Source: Ephydatia muelleri | Taxonomy: Eukaryota > Porifera > Demospongiae > Spongillida > Spongillidae | Direction: 5' to 3' | NCBI GenBank assembly: GCA_013339895.1 | Contig: JABACO010000003.1 | Coordinates: 9,838,909-9,902,908 of the forward strand | Length of the DNA stretch: 64,000 nucleotides | In this document: positions 46,584 through 56,883 of the stretch, one piece after another | Position numbering within the stretch: the stretch's first letter is position 1 | How the letters are laid out: every line of letters starts with the position of its first letter | Notes under the pieces: generated by a model | Seen by the model: the letters and a program-made list of their open reading frames with translations, nothing else | Database searches by the model: none | Told to the model about the DNA's origin: nothing | Program-made: the position numbers and the translations under genes

Positions 46584-46820
46584 CACAGTGCAAAAAGTTT
46601 GTTATACGACACTGTATATTATAGCGATATTTGAATATACGCAGCAATATAAGCTGTCTGCGTATTGAACATTATAACCAGATGCTTATATTGCAATATA
46701 GTCAGTCACGTGTGGTTTGTGGTATCCTAGCAAACCTTTGAATTTCATTAATGTTACACTCTTTGGTGAACCGCACACTATCGTAATTTGGGTTTTGACC
46801 TACCGTAAACCAGTCCCCTC

Positions 46821-46837
46821 CTCCCCCCCCCCCCCCC
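46821..46837. repeat. Poly-C tract
   Basis: 14-15 C in a row within a CT-rich stretch. Confidence 0.85.
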
Positions 46838-46907
46838 TCCCTTTGCATCTGCTTGGTTATAAAACTTTCTTCGCACATATAAGTGGTACAACACCAAACA
46901 CAAAATT

Positions 46908-47500
46908 CAAACACCATAGTGCTTGAGCCAGCGGTTCCCACTAACTTAGTGTGACCTGATAAAGACGAGAATATAATAAATTTTGGCGCCAATTGAAATA
47001 GCCATACTTACCTCTAGTGATGGTCTTGTTGGTGCCGTCGTTGTTTTAGTTTTCGACCTAACCAAATGCGCACAAGAAGAAAAATACATTTTAGTGCCTC
47101 CCAGCATACTTACCAGTTCGAATCGAAACGCTGCAGAAAAGCAAAATGAAGGTAGCAAAGCCATTGCGTAACTTACCTCAGCAGAATCGACCGCTTGTGA
47201 TAGCAGAAAACCATAGTCCTTGAGACAGCGGTCCCCACGTACTACGTGACATGATAAAGACGGGAACATAATAACATTTGGCATCAATTGAAATGGTCAT
47301 ACTTATCCCTATACACTGATGTTCTTGTTGGTGCCGTCGTGTTTTAGTTCTCGGCCTAACGAAATGCGAAGAAAAAAAAAACATTTTAGTGCCATACTAA
47401 CCAGCAGTTCGAATCGAAACGCTGCAGAAAAGCAAAATGCAGATATAGCAATGCCACTGCGTAACTTACCTCAGTAGAATCGGCCGTTTGTGATAACCGG
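46908..47500. repeat. Tandem duplication, unit about 295 bp
   Basis: ACCATAGT.CTTGAG.CAGCGG at 46912 recurs at 47211. AAACGCTGCAGAAAAGCAAA at 47126 recurs at 47417, with AACTTACCTCAG after it in both. Identity about 85 percent. Confidence 0.85.
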
Positions 47501-47705
47501 AGACCAACACCAATAAAGTGCATTGCACACAAATTGTGAGTCGCTTACCGTATACTAGGCTTGCCTTCAGCAGGTTGATGGGGCTGATGTACTGCATCAC
47601 AAACGCATCCCCAAAATAACACAACATGATAAGCAAAGACACGTACCCTTCCAGGCCACACTCACACAGGAACCCGCCAAAATTAGCCATCACGTGCAAT
47701 GGCAT
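46941..47705 (-). CDS. Putative small spliced gene carried by the TIR element
   Basis: Minus strand. The first exon (ATG at 47705, to 47470) encodes MPLHVMANFGGFLCECGLEG and two hydrophobic stretches, ending at GAG|GTAAGT. Downstream are exon-like blocks with consensus borders: 47177-47250 (HVVRGDRCLKDYGFLLSQAV, DSAE), a 17 nt block 47114-47130 between TTTTCTGCAG and GTAAGT, a 46 nt block 47012-47057 (SKTKTTTAPTRPSLE) between GGTTAG and GTAAGT, and a last block from 46955 with a stop at 46941. Introns would be 46-60 bp. The whole cassette is present twice in tandem (about 295 bp apart); the upstream copy has weakened splice sites. No known domain. It may be captured host exons. Confidence 0.4.
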
Positions 47706-47829
47706 ACTCTAATTGGTGCACTTTTAAATTTGGAACCAAAATTATAAATAGTAAATAACAACGATAACTGTGTATAAGAGCACTAACCTATTGTAAAATA
47801 TGACAAGTAACATTATTTAGCAGATACTG

Positions 47830-48120
47830 ATGGACGTCTGTGTGTATATGTATGTGTGGACATCTGTCTGTGTGTATGTGTCTATGCATATGCGCGTGTG
47901 TGGACATCTGTCTATGGATGCGTGTGTGTGGACATCTGTGTGTGGACATCTGTCTGTGTGTACGTGCAACTGTGTGTCTGTCTGTGTGTTGTGTGTTTAT
48001 GTGTGTGCGTGGACATCTGTGTGTATGTGCTAGTGTGTGTGTCCGTGTGCGTGTGGACATGTACGTGCAAGTGTGGACATTGTGCGAGTGTGTGCATGAT
48101 GTAGGATGTAGTGTGTGCGA
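47830..48120. repeat. GT-rich minisatellite
   Basis: Irregular GTGTGTGGACATCTGTCTGT-like units within the TIR element. Confidence 0.8.
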
Positions 48121-48874
48121 AGTGGATTTATAAGTTACATCGATCTGTATAGCTAGGCTCGATTTCCAACTTCGGCATTGAGCGTGTCAAGTTCGGTTTG
48201 TACTGACGGTCGCATGCAAGGTATAATTAAGTACTAAAGGCTAAGCGCCGGCTCCTTAGTAATTAGATGCTTATTAACGCTTATACGAGAAATGATAACT
48301 TGCACACAAATATACACACAAGAATATGTGAAACTTGAATTACACGGTGGTATGATATAAATATACTTACGGGGGCATATTTTTGTACACTTCATTGTGC
48401 CTATATAAACAATGACGTATTTAACACTTGCGGATTCTTGAATATACGCAGTCTTATATTTCAAATATAGTACTCAGGCGTATATTTTGCTTATTCTCAA
48501 ATATACGCAAAAAATATACCGTATCGTATATCTAACTTTTTGCACTGTGGATGGACTTATTTTTATTATTATTTTAATTAAGTTAACCTGGAACACTGCA
48601 TCTTCTGAACAGGATTGCTCTAGCTACTGACCTCACTAATGAGACATTCAACAGCTTATTAGTATTTTAGCTGTTCGTGTATATAATACAGTTCATGTAC
48701 TATTATGCACGTTCAGTCAATCTCGCCATTATTAAATACATGCAATGAAATCGGGAAACTTTGACATCGTGCATGAGCACTGTGTGACATTACACTTTTT
48801 CAGTTTCAAACGGGAGTGTGCAGTTATAGAATTATTATTAAACACCGCAATACGGAATCTCGGACGTTTTACTT

Positions 48875-49012
48875 GTGAGGGTACTGCCTTCAAATCGATC
48901 ACAACCATTCGTGTTCACACTGTGCTTGCATCCAAATCAACACTACAATCTCACCATTATTGCTTACAACAGCTACGGAAATATGAGTTTCTGCAGTCCA
49001 GTTAGTAAGAGC
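48875..49012 (+). CDS. Fibronectin type III-like exon fragment
   Basis: Plus strand: LHPNQHYNLTIIAYNSYGNM then SFCSPVS, the C-terminal half of an FN3 domain (Leu...Tyr-x-Leu-x-Ile-x-A-x-N-x-x-G-x-x-S). A donor-like GTAAGA follows. The part upstream that would complete the domain (CEGTAFKSITTIRVHTVL) is open in a neighbouring frame, so a frameshift or misread splice is possible. Its position 3.5 kb upstream of the kinase exons suggests the same receptor gene. Confidence 0.45.
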
Positions 49013-49028
49013 CTTTGCCATACAAGAC

Positions 49029-49235
49029 CTCATATCCAGAAATGGCCCATACATAGGCGGTCATCTTGCTTTTTATTTCAAATTGAATTTTAAACAAGTT
49101 TATAATGTACTATAAATCGGTCTGATTATGATATATGTATTCGAAAAATTATTCCATTAACCATTCTTTAACTAAAATCAAGACAAAAAAATTAATTTCT
49201 ACCGCGCATAATTTATTCATATAAGTTTGCCATTG
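49029..49235 (+). repeat. 200 bp interspersed repeat, copy 1
   Basis: Starts CATATCCAGAAATGGCCCAT and ends near TTTATTCATATAAG. Matches 61439-61640 in the same orientation at about 85 percent identity (CATACATAGGCGGTCATC, AAACAAGTTT, TACCGCGCATAATTTATTCATA blocks). Confidence 0.8.
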
Positions 49236-49889
49236 CGTCATCTGCCAAAATTATTTAATAAATATTGGCGATAATTGTATAATGGTGAATAAATGTGCAC
49301 AATAAGTTAATTCAGCTGAAGATTAACAAGGCTGCGGCGATGATTGAGCCAATAGCAAGCCAGGTAGCTAAGTGGAAACCTCTTCCCTAGCCTCCTCCCC
49401 CCAATTCCCATAGGTCTAGACTGCCAGCTAGAGGGACACCCACCACCTAGCTCACATTATGGTGAAGCTATTATATTTATTGTATACAAGACGTCGTCAT
49501 GGACACTTTTGACCTATATAGTGGGTTGTTTTCACTTGAAGTTTATTGTAAACAGTGTTCGTTTAGCCTGCATGCAGCTCGATGAATGAAGTGCGTAGGC
49601 TAGGCACGTGCACTGATACGCTTACACGCAGGGATAAAAATGATTCGTTAGCACTTTCCAGTACAGCTACGACCTACGTAGGCTTCTCAGTCTTACCTAG
49701 ATCGATTAACATCAAGTCTGAATGTGCCGCATTTTCAATATTTGTCTGCATGTGTGCGTCGATCAATACACGTAAAGCGCTTAACTGCGAAGCACTCTCT
49801 GGGACTTCGCCGATGGAAGAGCGCTATCACAATATATACTTACATTAAGGAAAGCTTTGTCTACACATCGGGGCGCTGCTCAGTCTACC

Positions 49890-50835
49890 ACTAGGCCAAA
49901 GCCCTGCATCAGGGTCAAAGCACCCCCCCCCCCCCCTCCCATGTTATGGCATCAGGCCCAACCCCTGTCTCTGCACACAGTGTGTGGTTTGTGTGAACAT
50001 AGATACATGTAATGTGCAGTTAAAACATGCACAATTTGTGCTATTGCTAGTTAGCAATTAGAGTTTACATGTACTGTGGCTGCACCAATACGTATGTCTG
50101 GCAGCTACTGTACATGGCTGCACCAATGTGGGTGTTATATTTGGCTGGATTGTAGCCACATAGCTCCACCATACCAGGGGTAGAAAGGTGGAGCGGAAGC
50201 TCTTAGATGTGAGTGTTCTCCCATCTTTGAAGTGGAAGAGAGGTGAGGAGTGAGTGGAAGAGTGACAACATTCTCTGTAGGCCTCCATTGCTGGAACTGG
50301 ACACATGTGCCGCCTTTGGTACGCTGAACACACCTGCCCATCTGGTTGGTTTTGGACCACTTGATGAAGAAGTGCATGCCCTCCGGACCAGCAGACATCT
50401 TGCCTGGTAGGTTGGAACCTAGTGTCAAAACTCTGATTGAGTAAATTCACTGAGCCTGAGGTGGATGACTCCAGATGGTCAGTCTCAACATTGGGTTCCT
50501 CGACCCTGCTGTTCTTCACCAGTACAAAAAAATAGATACAGGATTGTCATCTCCATAGAAACAGTCCCAAACAGACTTTTAAAACAGAGTTCTCTTATTG
50601 AACCCTAGAACAACAAAGTACCAGGACATTATGCAAAAGACTAAAATGCCTCTACCACTAGGCCAAAGGCTTTACATCAGGCCACTCACCCCCCTCCCAT
50701 CATGTACTTGATTGTGAAGTTTATGGCATCAGGACTAATGCTCCCATGCATGCCATCACCATCGCTGCACACAATGTGTGGTTTGTATATATAAGTGCTA
50801 CACATATAAAGTGTGTGCTTTTAAGACATAGGTAC
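49890..50835 (-). mobile_element. Tyrosine-recombinase element fossil
   Basis: Minus-strand frames at 50070-50520 carry segments typical of DIRS/Ngaro/Crypton recombinases (GMHFFIKWSKTNQMG; HFKDGRTLTSKSFRSTF). They lie between two direct repeats of about 170 bp (49893-50035 and 50645-50830, sharing TCTACCACTAGGCCAAAG and CACA.TGTGTGGTTTGT). Direct flanking repeats suggest a DIRS/Ngaro-like layout but no reverse transcriptase is visible. Broken, a few breaks in the recombinase region; moderately old. Confidence 0.55.
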
Positions 50836-50854
50836 ACAGTTTGTTCTGGAAGTT

Positions 50855-51312
50855 ACCAGGCAGCCTAACATCAGATTAGCTAACCACAGTTTACATAGCA
50901 TACAATGGACCTACCACACAATGAAATTATCTTCAAGGGCCATACAATTGTAATTCAGTACAATTGTAATTCAGTACATGCATACTTGTGCAAGGGTCCA
51001 GGTTTTAGTCAACTTCAATTCCATCTGAATAGTTATCCTCATCTTCACTCTCCTCATCTTTGCCTATGTGTTCATCACCACCTGTACCATACAATGTACC
51101 TAACTGTACATAGGCCTATACTAGTACCCTGGACCTATGTAGGCCTATCCTGGACCTACATGTACATGTACCTACATAGGCCTACCCTGGACCTACGTAC
51201 CTACATAGGCCTACCCTGGACCTACTGTTCTCAGAGAAAAACTGCTACATGTACTTGTACCCCAGGCAGTCTAACATCAGATTAGGCTAATCACAGTTTA
51301 CATAGCACACAA
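50855..51312. repeat. Direct repeat pair and a CCTACATAGG minisatellite
   Basis: ACCAGGCAGCCTAACATCAG plus ATTAGCTAACCACAGTTTACATAGCA at 50857-50902 recurs at 51260-51307. Between them, 51100-51225 is a minisatellite of about 28 bp units (CCTACATAGGCCTACCCTGGA), about four copies. Confidence 0.75.
51005..51081 (-). CDS. Possible acidic C-terminal exon
   Basis: Minus strand, from an acceptor-like TGGTACAG, reads GDEHIGKDEESEDEDNYSDG then IEVD and a stop. Strongly acidic and protein-like in composition, but too short to identify, and no partner exon was found. Confidence 0.25.
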
Positions 51313-51354
51313 TTGTAAGGTCAAGCTAGGTCTATACTATACACACTTGTAAGC

Positions 51355-51537
<183 letters not shown>

Positions 51538-52507
51538 ACACAGCTCATAGTCTTACTCTGTTCTGGCTTCACAAACAACTTAGTTTTGCATTCAAGCAAA
51601 GGGCTCCTGAATTGTTGAAATTTTGTCCATAGTAATTTACAACTGAGGGAGTGGGTGCCATCACGCGAGTTCGTGTCTCGAAAATGTCGCTTCGCGCCAC
51701 GACTAACCTGATGCGTGTGAAACACAAGTATGCTCGAGTCACGCACGGGTATCACTCGTGACGCGCGCACGCGTGTGTCAAGAAGCTACGTCTGGATGGT
51801 ACTGTATGCGCGATTTATACAAACGATCCCGATCGCATCGGGTAAGATCGCATAGTAACTCAACTGGTAGAAAACCTTTTTGGGCAGCGCGATGAGAGGT
51901 CTGGGACCGATTTTATGCCATCAAAAAACTGAAGGAGGGCCACACTTCAACCACACAGCATTATCTGTATGGTACTATCCGCACGTGAGTCAATTTTGAG
52001 GGCACGAGATGGAGGAACGTATAGATTCAACATGAAATGCTTCTCCCGGGTATGGAAGCCGATTTTTCTATACGAAGGCCTAGTTTTTTGTACATTTTAT
52101 AGTTCTTCGATGTACTAGCTATATTATTTTCAAATATCAAAATCGTAAATCGTAAAGGTATTGACACAAATGACCGTGGAATATTGTAATGAGAAACCCT
52201 TCTCATTGACTACCTGTACATTTGGGGACAATGTTATGACAATCCTAGGGAAGCCCCAGCTTAAATAGGAAAAATACGGCGACACCACTAAAAATCATAA
52301 CAAATATAGTGTACTAACATTTTCAAATTTCAAATCCTGGGAAAAATCTGGCGTCCATGGTATACAACTAACCCATACATTGGTATGGGAAGGTATACGG
52401 GAATATTCGGTGATTCGCAAACCGCGAGTAAATTATTCTGACTTTTGACCGCTCATTTCTGGATATGCTTTACATCTTTTCAACTGTATTTCATATATAC
52501 ACTGTAG
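51538..52507. other. No gene recognised
   Basis: Lies between the CA tract and the first firm receptor exon; short frames only. Confidence 0.35.
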
Positions 52508-52833
52508 GTACGCACAGTGTGATAGGTATAAACGTCAGCACCGCGTCTGGAACTGAAATCAAATGGATCTTTAATGCTGGCTCATATGCAATTGGCTGCT
52601 TAATAAACCTCACAAATATGGCAAACGGAATTACGTACTGCATTGCGAGTCAACGGTTTTCCAATCTCTCCTTAAGTGCCTTTCCTATGTTCCAACTGTG
52701 TAATTTAACAGTTGATGCTGGGAGATATTTGCTTACTGTCTATGATATTGAAAGAGATCTACATTACCAGCTGTCATTGAAGAGGTACAACTACTAGGAA
52801 CATTTGCAACTATATACGAAACATCAAATTCAC
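52508..52833 (+). CDS. Receptor tyrosine kinase, extracellular exon
   Basis: Between acceptor ACTGTAG and donor GTAAGT. It encodes THSVIGINVSTASGTEIKWI, GCLINLTNMANGITYCIASQ, and VDAGRYLLTVYDIERD with several N-glycosylation sequons. Homologous to the exon at 26137-26424. The end of the exon reads in a different frame (PAVIEEVQLLGTFATIYETS, NSR), and that frame, not the first one, joins correctly to the transmembrane exon. The sequence therefore holds a one-base frame change near 52745-52775, either an error or a real lesion. The module is membrane-proximal and extracellular. Confidence 0.65.
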
Positions 52834-53270
52834 GTAAGTGTATATGTCATGCAATAATATATCCAGTATCGGTTGGCAATGTGCTAATAACTACATTTCC
52901 TTCTTTTTTATTGCATCAATGCACTCTCCTACATCTGACTCATTATTGATTCACGTAATTTAAATGACGAGTATTACATAGTCTCTCTTTGTCCATTCAT
53001 TATGTTAAGCTCAGTTCAATTAATGTTGCACACATGAAAGGAGTGTTAGATTAATAAATAAGAGAAACAACGCGTATTTTGAAATAAGCAAATCTATTTC
53101 CACCTCTTATTCCATTAACTGCTGTTGCTACAAAATACCATGTCTCAAACATATTGTTCAGAGTTGATTCTTAACCTTACATGCTATAAGCTAGTAAACT
53201 GCATTTTTACACGTGGCATATGTTTTGATAACATATGAAACACACATATTTTTAAACTTCTGTTATTCAG

Positions 53271-53385
53271 GATGGAAATCGAGCATTTTAGCAATTGGAA
53301 TTTCCTCGGCAATTCCTGCATTCCTCATTCTTCTAATGATTTCTGCGACTGTTTGTATTTGCGCATTATGCAAGAAGAAAGCGAG
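53271..53385 (+). CDS. Receptor tyrosine kinase, transmembrane exon
   Basis: Acceptor TTATTCAG, donor GTATGA. Encodes WKSSILAIGISSAIPAFLIL followed by LMISATVCICALCKKKAR: a single-pass transmembrane helix of about 24 residues and a Lys/Arg stop-transfer. It joins in phase with the exon before (Arg codon split C|GA) and after (AG|G). Confidence 0.75.
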
Positions 53386-53473
53386 GTATGAAACACATTG
53401 CAGTTGAAATTGAAGTACATTTTGTCATAACATTCATGCTTAAGTGCAACTTCTGTTTATTAATTCAATAAAG

Positions 53474-53535
53474 GCTCAAAGACACTTCAAGGCGTCAGTC
53501 TTCGGCCCCACGTGGTGCACAGCAAATTAAAATGG
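53474..53535 (+). CDS. Receptor tyrosine kinase, juxtamembrane exon
   Basis: 62 nt, acceptor AATAAAG, donor GTAGGG. Encodes LKDTSRRQSSAPRGAQQIKM, a basic Ser/Thr-rich juxtamembrane segment. Phases match the neighbouring exons on both sides. Confidence 0.6.
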
Positions 53536-53584
53536 GTAGGGAGTTTATACACTTTCCTATACGTGTGAATCTTTCACAATATAG

Positions 53585-53725
53585 GATGCTGCGCTGCGTA
53601 TAACGGTGGATCTTCTGAACCAATAAAAATGAGCCGAACTGATTCTGATCATTACCGGGTAGTAATCAATGACATATTGATAGATAACCAGCAGCTACAG
53701 CTGGAGTCCAGACCTATTGGAGAAG
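53585..53725 (+). CDS. Receptor tyrosine kinase, juxtamembrane to kinase start
   Basis: Acceptor ACAATATAG, donor GTGATT. Encodes GSSEPIKMSRTDSDHYRVVI, then NDILIDNQQLQLESRPIGEG. The last residues begin the ATP-binding glycine loop, completed in the next exon (GEG|AFGIV). The DHY tyrosine could be a regulatory phosphosite, as is common in this segment of receptor kinases. Confidence 0.75.
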
Positions 53726-53772
53726 GTGATTCAGATCAAACGCTATATTAACCCAATGTCCATTTTTTATAG

Positions 53773-53850
53773 GAGCTTTTGGTATCGTCTACGGCGGCAC
53801 GATTCAAAGAGGTTGGGACCGTGAAGCTGTAGCTGTAAAAACAATTAAAG
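53773..53850 (+). CDS. Receptor tyrosine kinase, glycine loop and VAVK exon
   Basis: 78 nt exon, acceptor TTTTATAG, donor GTACGT. Encodes AFGIVYGGTIQRGWDREAVA then VKTIKG: the rest of the G-x-G-x-F-G-x-V loop and the ATP-anchoring Lys of VAVK, the N-lobe start of a tyrosine kinase (the DREAVAVKTIK wording is typical of receptor tyrosine kinases). No later kinase motifs (HRDLAARN, DFG) are found in the remaining 10 kb. The gene is therefore either truncated here or continues beyond a very long, repeat-filled intron. Confidence 0.8.
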
Positions 53851-53912
53851 GTACGTCTATGCAGTTAATGGTGTGCATTCAACCACCTTTATCATGACAT
53901 TTCCTTATCCGT

Positions 53913-54932
53913 TTAAACGTCCTCTATCTCCTCGTCCTCGTCGTCTGCCATCTCGGCCTCGTCCTGGATGTGGCGAAGGTGGTGTTGGATGTGGCGAAGG
54001 TGGTGCTGGACGTGAGGAAGGTGGTGTTGGATGTGGCGAAGGTGGGGCTGGACGTGGGGAAGGTGGTGTTGGATGTGGCGAAGGTGGTGCTGAATGTGGG
54101 GAAGGTGGTGTTGGATGTGGCGAAGGTGGTGTTGGACGTGGCGAAGGTGGTGCTGGACGTGGCGAAGGTGGTGTTGGATGTGGCGAAGGTGGTGTTGGAT
54201 GTGGCGAAGGTGGTGCTGGACGTGAGGAAGGTGGTGTTGGATGTGGCGAAGGTGGTGCTGGACGTGAGGAAGGTGGTGTTGGATGTGGCGAAGGTGGTGC
54301 TGAATGTGGGGAAGGTGGTGTTGGATGTGGCGAAGGTGGTGCTGGACGTGGCGAAGGTGGTGTTGGATGTGGCGAAGGTGGTGTTGGATGTGGCGAAGGT
54401 GGTGCTGGATGTGGCGAAGGTGGTGCTGGATGTGGCGAAGGTGGTGCTGGACGTGGCAAAGGTGGTGCTGGACGTGGCGAAGGTGGTGTTGGATGTGGCA
54501 AAGGTGGTGCTGGATGTGGCGAAGGTGGTGCTGGATGTGGCGAAGGTGGTGCTGGATGTGGCAAAGGTGGTGTTGGATGTGGCGAAGGTGGTACTGGATG
54601 TGGCGAAGGTGGTGCTGGATGTGGCAAAGGTGGTGTTGGATGTGGCAAAAGTGGTGCTGGATGTGGCAAAGGTGGTGCTGGACGTGGCGAAGGTGGTGCT
54701 GGACGTGGGGAAGGTGGTGCTGGACGTGGCAAAGGTGGTGCTGGACGTGGGGAAGGTGGTGCTGGATGTGGCGAAGGTGGTGCTGGACATGGCGAAGGTG
54801 GTGCTGGACGTGGGGAAGGTGGTGCTGGACAGGGTCCAGCACTGCCATCATCTTCGCCATCTCCCCATCACCACCGCCTTCTAAAATCTGCTCTATTTCC
54901 ATTACTTCGTCTCTCGTGATGACGTGCTCCAT
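53913..54932 (-). CDS. Histidine-rich heptad-repeat ORF, 339 aa
   Basis: The minus-strand ATG ORF starts with a normal-looking leader ([33 protein letters not shown]). It then has about 41 tandem heptads of QHHL(R/P/C)H(V/I), and ends with an acidic tail ([17 protein letters not shown]) and a stop. Such repeats could form an amphipathic or metal-binding rod. The repeat DNA is a 21 bp minisatellite, so all six frames are open across it. This frame is favoured because only it has plausible non-repeat ends with an ATG and an acidic C-terminus. An acceptor-like GTACCAG lies about 30 nt upstream of the ATG. It lies antisense to the receptor kinase gene, beginning 60 bp after its last exon. Expression is unknown. 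Confidence 0.4.
   Translation of the reverse strand: MEHVITRDEVMEIEQILEGGGDGEMAKMMAVLDPVQHHLPHVQHHLRHVQHHLRHIQHHLPHVQHHLCHVQHHLPHVQHHLRHVQHHLCHIQHHFCHIQHHLCHIQHHLRHIQYHLRHIQHHLCHIQHHLRHIQHHLRHIQHHLCHIQHHLRHVQHHLCHVQHHLRHIQHHLRHIQHHLRHIQHHLRHIQHHLRHVQHHLRHIQHHLPHIQHHLRHIQHHLPHVQHHLRHIQHHLPHVQHHLRHIQHHLRHIQHHLRHVQHHLRHVQHHLRHIQHHLPHIQHHLRHIQHHLPHVQPHLRHIQHHLPHVQHHLRHIQHHLRHIQDEAEMADDEDEEIEDV
53960..54835. repeat. 21 bp minisatellite, about 41 copies
   Basis: Unit GGTGGTGTTGGATGTGGCGAA with variants at a few positions (GCT/GTT, TGT/CGT, GCGAA/GGGAA/GCAAA). Higher-order duplications are visible, for example the run with the TGAATGTGGGGAA variant occurs twice, near 54090 and 54300. Confidence 0.95.
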
Positions 54933-54984
54933 ATGCTGCGATGTGAGAATGTGCAGAACTGGTACACACCTTTTGTGCTAACCA

Positions 54985-55735
54985 TGGGTGCGTCTTGCAA
55001 AAGGCATCATTTAACTGAACTAGTAAAGTGCTATTCTTAAGAATAGCCTTTTCGAGGCCACCCTTATACTCGCTTAGTACGATATCCTTTGGTTCGTACA
55101 GAGAGTAGCTACAGTGAAAAAGGAAGTGCGTACATGCAACATTATGTATGTGCTAAACTTTATACACCAAGGCTTGAAAGTTATACTCTTACATGCAACA
55201 GTTGCCCACTAAAATAGTTTCATGCCATGAAATCCTATGTAAACTGAAGCCATTCTGATTCAATGCACAGCAACCATGACATTTGCTACATTGTGTCACA
55301 TTGCACTAGAAAGTTCAAACAATAACTGCATGCATCTCATAGGTCTGGAATGGAACTAAAGTCTCTTCCAACATTACATAACGACAGTGACAAAAGGCAA
55401 CGCTGACGCAACATTTCAGCTAATGTCATATGCTAACTAAGCTTAATATCTAAGGTAGGTACTTGAACATTTTTTTCAAATCGCACCAAATGCGGCGATT
55501 TTAATATCAAATGAAAGAGGAAAATATGCGCATTAAAAAGATACCTTATTTGTATTTATAGGTACAGTATTTCTGAAGTTGCGGCATTTCAAATGCTCAG
55601 TTTTGCATGTACGCGGTATGATGCTGGAGTGAAGAAAAAATTGTGACGGTTTGCCTTTTTTTTGCTACAGTTATTGCAAAACAAAAAGTTATTAAGCCAA
55701 ACATTACTATCATATTTAGTACACATTTCTAATTA
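54985..55735. other. Nothing recognised
   Basis: No exon or repeat recognised. Short inverted TATTCTTAAGAATA near 55032. Confidence 0.4.
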
Positions 55736-56688
55736 CTAAAATGTTGCAGGTTCGTTGATCTGTAGATCACCATTAATATAGTCTACTAAAAATTCAATCA
55801 ATGTCATTGTAACGTCTTCTCCTTCCTCCGTTTCTTCGTATTTCCAATAGGTAACTGTAACTTTGGGTGTTGTTGACTTTTTGGAGCATTTTACATTGAT
55901 AACATGACCTTTATACATAACATTCTGCTGGTTAACAAACCACAAATGTTCACAGTAGAGTCCATTTATTGTGCAAGGATTGGCTAGTACTTCCATCAAT
56001 TGATGTTGCATCCCATGATAGTGTGATGTTTTCATTAGAATACATGACTTCACCAACTTGAAGGTCACTCATTATGCCAAGTTCATAGGTAAAGTAACTT
56101 ACAGTTGAGGGATCTGGAAGAAAATCAACTGGTATATCTGCTAGTTCTTTAAGAACAGCCCTGATAGTGGGACAAACACTGTTTATCGGCACATTATATT
56201 CAAGACAGTAATATATTGCCTTGCGACATGCTAAATTGTATTCTTTTTTTCCCATCTTTACTACTAATGCATTTTGGCTCATCTCTTTCTACCAATTGAC
56301 TTCGTTCTGATAGAAGTAAATCATTAGCTGATTCAAGTTCATTTACTTTTTTTATTAGTAGTGCATTTTCTTTCTTCAGTTTACATTCAGTATTTTTGTA
56401 CATTATCTTATGCCTTCTGTGAGCAGACCTCATAGCAACACTTGATCTTCTTGTCTGCCTTAATTCATGCTGACTGCTTGTTTGTTTTAATAATGAGTTC
56501 TCTTGCATTAGCTTTTGTATCAAAGCATCTTTCTTAATCCTATCCTTTTTAAGGTCTTGCAGCTCCGAACGAAGTTTTCTTTCAATCCTTACCTTCCTGA
56601 ATAATGATTGCTTCAGCTTATGATTCTGTTCATTTCTGTGCAAAAGAATTTGAAGCCTTTGTTTAATCACCCTCTTTGATATTGACAT
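55736..56688 (-). pseudogene. Coiled-coil protein of unknown family, frameshifted
   Basis: Minus strand. The N-terminal part (56688-56290) is a long, Lys/Glu/Leu-rich coiled coil (LHRNEQNHKLKQSLFRKVRI; KLKKENALLIKKVNELESAN). The frame then shifts near 56270 into a globular part (56260-55950) with NLACRKAIYYCLEYNVPINS, LPDPSTVSYFTYELGIMSDL, QVGEVMYSNENITLSWDATS and IDGS. A last part (about 55910-55736) continues in a third frame (GHVINVKCSKKSTTPKVTVT). The pattern (tyrosine-rich helix, V-P-x-xxV, LPxxSTV, GEVM..xxxTLxxDATxxDG) matches a family of uncharacterised proteins I have seen in cnidarians, lancelets and sponges; it is probably element-derived. At least two frameshifts. Confidence 0.5.
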
Positions 56689-56883
56689 CTGCTTCAGTAA
56701 TTATCTTGTACTTGCACATCTACTGCAACCACTTATAGTTTTGTAGACAGTGGGGACAACAAATTGCTGGGTCCTGCTTGATCAGGAGAAAGATTTACAA
56801 CAGTAGATGTGTGTGTTGTGTCAATAGAGGGTTGCATAGGCAGAGCGAATTGTTCATCTTGAAGTTGGATGATAGCATCCCAA

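Larger units (their letters stand above)
46584..48549. mobile_element. 1.97 kb CACTA-like TIR element
   Basis: Starts CACAGTGCAAAAAGTTTG and ends with the inverse AACTTTTTGCACTGTG; the pairing extends over the GTATATT and AATATACGC blocks. The 3 bp target duplication is GAT (46581-46583 and 48550-48552). The CAC terminus and 3 bp duplication fit the CACTA/EnSpm type. The insertion divides a LINE reading frame that resumes exactly on the other side. It carries no transposase, but has a putative small spliced gene (46941-47705) and a GT-rich tract (47830-48120). Confidence 0.8.

Noticed and set aside
53873-54981. Plus-strand Gly-rich, AKVVLDV and RWCWMW frames, and the minus-strand Pro-rich and SSTTFAT frames
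   Set aside because: All are side frames of the 21 bp minisatellite; only the frame 53913-54932 has credible ends.
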